The notes beneath the pieces are model-generated. The model made no database searches. It was not told where the DNA came from and saw only the letters and a program-made list of their open reading frames with translations. The position numbers and the translations under genes were made by a program. From positions 15,714,160-15,778,159 of the forward strand of contig NC_083601.1 of the NCBI RefSeq assembly GCF_029168945.1: a stretch of DNA of 64,000 bases. The letters are read 5' to 3'. Positions 57,466 through 64,000 of the stretch are shown piece by piece. The stretch is from Cannabis sativa (taxonomy: Eukaryota; Streptophyta; Magnoliopsida; Rosales; Cannabaceae). The stretch's first letter is position 1; every line of letters begins with the position of its first letter.

Positions 57466-58915
57466 TCACAGTTCAGCCCTGGAATTATCAAATTGACTGA
57501 GCATAATGGCAAAATCCATACCCTGTACCATAGTAGGCACTGCTGTCTCGTAAGGGCAGTCCCGAGAAAATCCAACCTTTCCAGACTTGTGTACTTTCTT
57601 AATGCAGCTCTTGAACTTTTCATGACATTTAATATTTGTCAAACCTTAACAAACCAAAAAAAAAAAAAAAAAAGAACCAATTGAGCCACCGAGGAAAAAG
57701 AGCAAGTTACTTAATATAACAAAAAGAAAATAGAGAAAACCCACGTAAAAAAGTATCAAAGTATAATATTCAGTACAGGAGTTTCTAAAATTTTATACTG
57801 TTGCAGGAAAAAATAGAGAAAATGATAGAAAAATCGGATAAAATAAATCAAATCACAGGGCTTATTCATGCTTTCATGACAGTGGGAACCATAAATGAAA
57901 TACAAAACAAAATAAACCAATAAATAGCAATTAAAGCAAATGAGTTGACTAATAAGAATTAATTGAAATAAGAGAAGTCCATGCAAATAGAGAAATTGCC
58001 AAAGGGTACTAGTGTTTACTGTTTAGTGTTGCAAATTGCTATTAGTAAAGTAATTTGACACCAGTTCCACATATTTTAATTTTGTAGAGAATAGCACATT
58101 TTATAGTGATTTTGAACAAGACTGATAGTGATACCTAATAATAAAAATGCTCAAAATCAAATCACCAAACCTACTGAGGCCATATTTGGTTTAAGTTAGG
58201 CGAAACGCTTAACTATAATTATTAGCCCACTATGCAGTCTATGATCACAATTCACAAGTCACAACTTTTATAAACTATTGTATTTGTCGTTTTCCTCAAG
58301 CCAAATCCACAAAATTAGAAATTAACAAAAAAAAATTATATTAAAAAAGAAAACTAACCTTTTTTGGTGACACATTCATCGTGAATCTTACAACAAGCAT
58401 CAAGATCATCGCATGGCTTCTCACCAGGGCAGCCAGTCCACCCTACTCCGCAGAACTTCCCGTATCGAATCCCAACAGCTAATTGAAATAAAATTATGAG
58501 ATAATTAGTAGTTACCAAAACACATTTATGTATAATTTAAATATTTTTCTAATTAAAAACGAAATCTAAGAAAATCGACATAATTACTGACAATTACAAT
58601 TCTCTGCAACGCAGATTTTGCTGCATCTAACCTGTCCATCCAATAAACAGGCAAACAATTTCATTTTCATTACGCTACAATGACAATGAGGAAGCGTCTC
58701 TAAGTCTAATGTGTGCTTTTATTTTACGAAAAATTAAATTAGATCCAATAAAATTTGAGTGGTTGCTAGGCTTCCAAACAAACAGGAGCCAGGGAAGGGA
58801 AGTTTTTGCTTGTTACCTCGGAATCATTGTTGGAACACCGAGCTCCTACGGTAAGGAAGATGAAAATGAAGACGATAGTGAATCCAGAAACGATACTGAG
58901 ACGAACGCCATGCAT
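57466..58915 (-). CDS. Secretory phospholipase A2 (plant group XI), four exons
   Basis: Coding exons on minus are 58817-58915, 58592-58631, 58359-58478 and 57466-57644, all GT-AG and in phase. They total 438 nt, 145 aa. Residues 1-26 are a signal peptide (MHGVRLSIVSGFTIVFIFIF, then LTVGA). The Ca2+-binding loop is YGKFCGVGWTGCPGEKPC. The catalytic His/Asp motif is DACCKIHDEC. The mature part has 12 Cys, as in plant sPLA2s. The C-terminal end is FDNSRAEL; a -xxEL tail recalls ER-retrieval-like ends of some plant sPLA2 isoforms, which is only a hint. The enzyme hydrolyses the sn-2 acyl bond of phospholipids to free fatty acid and lysophospholipid in the secretory pathway. Size fits the alpha/beta-like isoforms; an alignment would be needed to choose. 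A run of A on + at 57656-57673 is the pyrimidine tract before the last exon. Confidence 0.95.
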
Positions 58916-59862
58916 TTTTCGCTCGCTTTTTGGTTCTCTTTACTCGACTCGAAGAAGACGAAGCTCAGAAGGGAGTTTTCTGTAAATTACACCCACGGCT
59001 TCGTCACTTGTAGTTTTTATGTCGTTCATTTTAGTTCCTTGGATTTCTAGCTCCCTTTCCTATTGGTCGAGATTCGTAATTACTCATTTGAAATTACAAT
59101 AGTACCCTTTAGGGTCTGGTGTTTTCCAGTTCCGTGCAGTAACGTGGATCCAATTCTGGCCTGTAACTGTGAAAGGGCCTTTTCTGCTCACTGTATTTAG
59201 TGGGCTTGCAACAAGAGTTTCGGCCCAAACGACAATATAAACTAAAACCCAACATAGCATTAGTAGCTATTAAATTAAACGACAATATTGTTTTTATGAA
59301 CCATTAAACGACAGTATTAGCTTAACTTTTTTTTTTTTTGGGCTGAATTTCCATTTCTAATTGAGTGCTATAAAATTCATTTTTGGCTATATATTAGCAT
59401 TTTTCTTAAAAAGAATACAGTATTACAGTACTATTACAAAAAGTGTGCCAAAATATGACACAAACAAAAAATGTGACAAATTTGGTACAAACTATACTAT
59501 AGATTAAATTTATAGATAATTATATAAAATATTAATTTTTGTAAAAATTACATTTTTATTTTTAAAAGATTTTTTTTATATATATATATATATTTTTACG
59601 ATATTTTATAAAAACACAAAAAAAAATTATACGAAAGTTAAAAAAAAAAAAAACATCAAAACAACATACAAAATAATATCTAAATAACAAAAATCAATAA
59701 CAAAATAATAAAAATATAATATAAAAATACACTAAAAGATTATATTTTATATAAATAAAATATAAAAAACCGTAAAAATGTTAAAACTCCAGTATTTTTC
59801 TGTTTTTTTTTTTTTGAATTATCCCTCAAAATTTATCCTTCATATTGGGTCCAAAATAAATA
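58916..59862. other. Upstream region of the phospholipase gene
   Basis: Contains the 5' UTR/promoter of the minus-strand gene (a CATAAAAAC word near 59013-59021 is a possible TATA). AT-rich DNA without genes follows. Confidence 0.45.
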
Positions 59863-60155
59863 GGAAAACTTACAAAAAATACTGGAATTTAAGTTAATTT
59901 TTAAAAAAATACTGTCACACGGAAATTTTTTCAAAAATATTATGTTTTTATAAAACATCAGTAGAATACAAAACATATTAACTCAAAACAACAGTAGAAC
60001 AACTAAAAAACACCAGTAGAACACAGTGAAAACTTAATACAATATACTGCAGTATGAAACTTATAAAAAAACACAGTAAAAAAGTAAAAAAAAAATACCG
60101 CCTACAGTATTTTTGTAAAAAAATAGTAAAAGTTAGTATACCATATAAATTTCCC
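59863..60155. mobile_element. Probable MITE, 293 bp
   Basis: An 8-bp duplication AATAAATA lies at 59855-59862 and 60156-60163. The ends are GGAAAACTTAC on the left and GGGAAATTTAT as reverse complement of the right; ATACTG words lie near both ends. The inverted repeat is weak beyond the first bases. Confidence 0.5.
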
Positions 60156-60271
60156 AATAAATATTAGATTTTTGTCACCACTTAAATGTTTTTATTTGAA
60201 AGCCTTTTAAATTGTTATTATTTATTAAGTAATTTTTTATACATTTTTAATAAAACTTAATATAAACTTTT

Positions 60272-60687
60272 GGGAAATTCTATAATGCACCCCTTAAAAT
60301 GGATACATTGATGCACTCTTATCTATTTTAGCACCCGAAATAATTTTTTAGTCAAATTTTTTTTCATAGTCATGTACGTTATAGTTATTTAAGACATCCT
60401 GCAAAATTTTAAGAAATTTGGAAAAGTTTAACATGCCGAAAAATACGTTCAAACAGTGTGTTGCACGCGTGACTATTTTATTTTATACGCGTGTAAAATA
60501 GACAGTTTGAACATTATTTTCTATATTGTAAATTAATCTGAATTTCTCAAAATTTTGTAAGTTATCGTAAATAGCTATAACGTACATGAAGATGAAAAAA
60601 ATTAGACTAAAAAATTTTTCTGGATGCTGAAACAAGTCAAATGTGTTCAATACATCCCTTTTAAAGGTGTGCATTGTAGAATCACCC
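60272..60687. mobile_element. Mutator-type foldback MITE, 416 bp
   Basis: A 9-bp duplication TAAACTTTT lies at 60263-60271 and 60688-60696. Inverted repeats of about 180 bp begin GGGAAATTCTATAATGCAC on the left and GGGTGATTCTACAATGCAC as reverse complement of the right. The centre contains ACGCGTG words at 60465-60495. No ORF. Confidence 0.88.
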
Positions 60688-61090
60688 TAAACTTTTTAAA
60701 GGTAAAGAAATAAATAATATATTGACATTTTGAGTTAATTTATACTTTTTTTATTGGAACATAATTGTGAAAAATTAGATTAAAAATAATATTTATTTTT
60801 TTAACAAAATTTAACATAAAAATATATACCGTCTATTGAGATGGGTTTAGTGTTTGAGAATCCAATATAACACCTAATTTCCTCACTCCTTACATGTGTT
60901 AAACCATTTTGTCACCTCTAATTTGACATATGGTTTGATTTGAGATTATTGTAAGCGGTGAGTTTATTTTTATTTTTTTATTTTAGTTAGTTTTTTATTT
61001 GCATTATATTATACACCACCTAACAAATTACTGTTCCGAGTTTTTAGTCTTGGAATGTTATTCTCTTTAGTATTATAACTACCCTTGAGG

Positions 61091-62573
61091 AGGGTAATGT
61101 TGATACTTTAAAAAATGGTAGGATTGAATCATTACCTTCTATTATATTAATTTGAATAGAATTTTTTAATTAATAAATAAATTTAAATACCAATCATATT
61201 ATCATTTATTATAAATAAAATATTATGGTATATATTTAGTTTGTGAGATCGGTTTTTTTAACTGAATTATTTTTATATTATTAGCAATAATATATGTATA
61301 TTCATTATACATAAATTTTATGCGGATGGTGTACACATAAATGACATAGCAAACAAAAATAAATAATATAGTGATAAAATATATAGAAATATTCATTTTA
61401 ATTACTAAAAAATACAATAAAATTTAATAGGAGCTTTTTAATTTTTACACTTCAAAATAATTTTTTTTTGCATTTTTACGAAATTCTACATAGAAACCTC
61501 TATTGCAACTAACGCTTCAACATAAATTGCAACAAAAAAAATCATATAAAATCCATATTGCCACTAGCGCTGCAACCACTCTAGAAACCCAAACCGTAAA
61601 TTTGAAAAAAAAAAAAAAAGTTAAAAAAACAGTATATGGGGTAATTATCCAATTTAATATTTACTAATTAATAAATAAATTACTTTAATAAATAATTATT
61701 TTATGTTTATATATAATTAACATTAAATAAATATATAAAAAAATATATTTTAATTTTAATTTTTTAAAATAATATATAAGATTTTTGTACTCAACCAAAC
61801 AGTTTAATTTAATTAACAGCAATATGATTACATATTACCCTACACAATCAAACACAGTTTACACATTTCCCTATAATCATATTCTCCTTCATAATATTCA
61901 CTATAATCAAATTATTTTGAACACCTCGTACCAAACGCCCCCTAAAAAGAGTAATGTTGATACCTTAAAAAAGGATAAGATTAAATTATTACCTTACATT
62001 ATATTAACTTGAATAGTATTTTTGAATTAATAAATAAATTTAAATACCAATAATATATATTATCATTTATTATAAATAAAATATTACGATATATATATTC
62101 AGTATGTGAGATCGATTTTTTTTAACTGAATTATTTTTATATTAATAACAATAACATATATATATTTATTATACATAAATTTTATGCAGATGGTGTACAT
62201 AAATAACATAGTGAACAAAAATAAATAACCTAGTAATAAAATATATAGAAATGTTTATTTTAATTAGTAAAAAATACAATAAAATTTAATATTTACTAAC
62301 TAATAAATATAATTCTTTCATAAATAATTATTTTATTTTTATATATAATTAACATTAAATATATAATAAAAAAAATATTTTTATTTTTATTTTTTAAAAT
62401 AGTATATAAGATTCATGTGCTCAACCAAACAGTGTAATTTAATTAACATGAATATGATTACATATTACCATCATACAAAGCCAAACACAGTTTACATATT
62501 TTCCTACAATCATATTCTCCTTCATAATATTCCCTATAATTAAATTATTTTGAACACCTTATACCAAATACCC
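61091..62573 (+). repeat. Direct tandem duplication of about 0.63 kb, first copy enlarged by an insertion
   Basis: Copy A (61091-61943) and copy B (61948-62573) run in parallel from GTAATGTTGATAC to GAACACC..TACCAAA. They share many blocks, such as ATAAATTTTATGC.GATGGTG and CATATTCTCCTTCATAATATT. Divergence is spread along the length, so the duplication is not recent. Confidence 0.88.
61430..61650. mobile_element. 221-bp insertion with 9-bp TSD, empty site preserved in copy B
   Basis: AATTTAATA flanks the insert (61421-61429 and 61651-61659). The matching place in the tandem copy near 62286 has a single AATTTAATA and no insert. Ends are GGAGCTTTTT and, as reverse complement, GGATAATTAC. Size and 9-bp duplication suggest a Mutator-type MITE. 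Confidence 0.8.
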
Positions 62574-62751
62574 ATCTCAATATACAGTATATATATATAA
62601 ATTAATCACACCATGTTAAAATAATATTTATTCAATTATTAAATAAAATTATTGTTTATTAAGAGTTATTTTATCAAGAATATATAATACACTTATAACA
62701 AGTAAGCAGAAAATCAACTTTGTAGTGAAGTCAACAACTTATATTATGACT

Positions 62752-63440
62752 AGGGGTGTTTAATAAAGTTTACAAATCGCCCAACTCGAATAAATCGTCC
62801 AAATCAAAATGAATAAATTGACAAAAAATACAACTCGAAATAATATAATGAAAATCCAAACCGCCCAATAAATATTGGGGGTTTACAAATTATTCTAAAC
62901 CATCAAATTATACCGAATTAAACCAATTAATATATATTTTTTTTAATAAAATGTATATAATATATTACAAAACTTATATTTATTAGTCAAACTATTTTGT
63001 ATTTAAAATTTGGTCATTTTAGTATTTAACTTAAAATCTTAACTTTATAGTTAATAATTTTTATTGTATTTGGATATTGAAGTTGAAGTTTAAAATCTAT
63101 ACAATATTATTTTTTTATTATTATTTTATTCAATTATTTCATGTTTACTCAATTATATTTATCTTATATAAAAGTTTTTAAAATTAATTTAGACTATAAT
63201 ATTTTTTAACTTGAAATATAAATAATGTATTTTTATTTTTTTAAATCTAATTTTTTGAATTAGAAACTAATAATAATAATTATTTATCAGAAAAAAGTGA
63301 AGAACGCTTTGGACGGATTAACCCGACCAAACCGATAAAATTATTGGGCGGGTTGAACTTTTTCTAATTTTTAATTGGGCGGGTTACAATTGAATATTTG
63401 CAACCCAATAACTCGATTAAATCAACCGACGTACACCGTA
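62752..63440. repeat. Dispersed-repeat-like segment with GGGCGGGTT motifs
   Basis: Begins near CTAGGGGTGTTTAATAAAG and ends near ACCGACGTACACCGTAA. It contains ACCGCCCAATAAATATTGGG on the left and ATTGGGCGGGTT twice on the right. Such GGGTGT...GGGCGGGTT sequences recur in plant genomes as non-coding repeats. Boundaries and class are uncertain. Confidence 0.45.
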
Positions 63441-63801
63441 ATTGCAACTGGTCTAATGGAAATATTTCTAATTTTGTTATTTTTTTATGATTGTGTTTAT
63501 TGAATTTTCAAATAACTTATTGTGGCCAAATTAAGATAAAAATAGTTGTTTATAGTAAAAAAATAATAAAATATAAAAATTGCTTGGATACTGTTCAAAA
63601 TAAAGTCTAAACGAAGATCTATTTCTGCATGTTCTTTTTTATTTTATATATATATATATATAGTTAATTTTGCTTACTTCCAGATATCAATATTATTTTT
63701 CTATTTATCTAAACAAAAAATCTTTTCCTGTTTAAAAAATGTATAATCATTTTTTATTAGCTAGAATAAAATAATATTTTACAAAAGAAAAATGTTTAGA
63801 G

Positions 63802-63895
63802 ATAAATCTTTTTTGGACAAAAGGATTTAAATGGTGTTTATATTATATATTTTGATAAAAATACAGAAAGATCAATAACTATAAAAATAAATCTT
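63802..63895 (-). mobile_element. 76-bp truncated retroposon with 9-bp TSD
   Basis: ATAAATCTT lies at 63802-63810 and 63887-63895. The insert (63811-63886) begins with T's and GGACAAAAGGATTTAAATGG on +. It matches 42530-42605 closely and represents the last bases and short tail of the same retroposon family. Confidence 0.65.
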
Positions 63896-64000
63896 AGCGC
63901 CCAAGATTTCCCTTTTATCTTTTAAAAATATATAAATTTAAGCTTAAAATTCTAATTTACTTTCCTAATTAGAATAGAATTAGATTTATTTATAACCTAT

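Noticed and set aside
1..64000. tRNA, rRNA or snRNA genes
   Set aside because: No complete cloverleaf with A and B boxes or other RNA gene was recognised by eye; primer sites only resemble tRNA 3' ends. A tRNAscan-SE/Infernal run would settle it.
1..64000. An organised defence, biosynthetic or otherwise novel gene cluster
   Set aside because: The three intact genes (RPS15a, IST1-like, sPLA2) are unrelated housekeeping or lipid-metabolism genes separated by transposons, with no sign of shared function.

Overview
The window is nuclear DNA from a flowering plant, most likely a eudicot. It has spliced genes with GT-AG introns, very AT-rich intergenic DNA, and a dense, nested load of Ty1/copia LTR retrotransposons, L1-type LINEs with an RNase H tail, a Helitron end and several MITEs. 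I could not fix the species from sequence alone. No bacterial-type feature (operon, CRISPR array, origin) is present.

Only three host genes look intact. (1) A three-exon gene on + at 24010-25597 encodes cytosolic ribosomal protein uS8 (RPS15a, 129 aa). (2) A seven-exon gene on - at 34519-39599 encodes a 1268-aa IST1-like protein: an ESCRT-III-related N-terminal domain plus a long Ser-rich tail carrying an 18-residue tandem repeat. (3) A four-exon gene on - at 57466-58915 encodes a 145-aa secretory phospholipase A2. Two short host-gene fragments also occur: the last exon of a CCoAOMT-like methyltransferase (26132-26335) and a weak MFS-transporter-like scrap (33405-33482).

Layout. 1-8090: a partial, frameshifted SIRE-type copia element on - (third ORF, pol, gag, PBS, 5' LTR). 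8091-18725: a LINE fragment split by a 10.2-kb LTR element with 1.9-kb LTRs and a 5-bp TSD; the element keeps only decayed pol remnants and a long AT-rich palindromic interior. 19190-23790: a second LINE 3' end, itself interrupted by a 3.2-kb retroposon with a 16-bp TSD, ending about 220 bp upstream of RPS15a. 26340-34400: AT-rich intergenic DNA with a hAT-type MITE, a Helitron 3' end, tandem duplications and a mini-retroposon. 39600-42700: Mutator-like MITE, low-complexity GACCCGGA-type blocks and another LINE tail. 42759-47746: a young Ale/Retrofit-type copia element (LTRs differ at one base by eye) with one frameshift in integrase. 48014-50023: another Mutator-like MITE and a mini-retroposon. 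50042-56850: a full-length LINE with a perfect 18-bp TSD but many frameshifts. 58916-64000: upstream DNA of the phospholipase gene, several MITEs, a 0.6-0.85-kb direct duplication that preserves an empty insertion site, and a mini-retroposon.

The three intact genes are functionally unrelated to one another. The main story is layered transposition, and the order of many events can be read from target-site duplications and from reading frames that resume across insertions. I found no convincing new biochemical system. The best candidates for something undescribed are the decayed LTR element's AT-rich palindromic interior, the chimeric 3.2-kb LINE-tailed retroposon, and a set of poly(A)-only mini-insertions. 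All coordinates were worked out by hand from the sequence.
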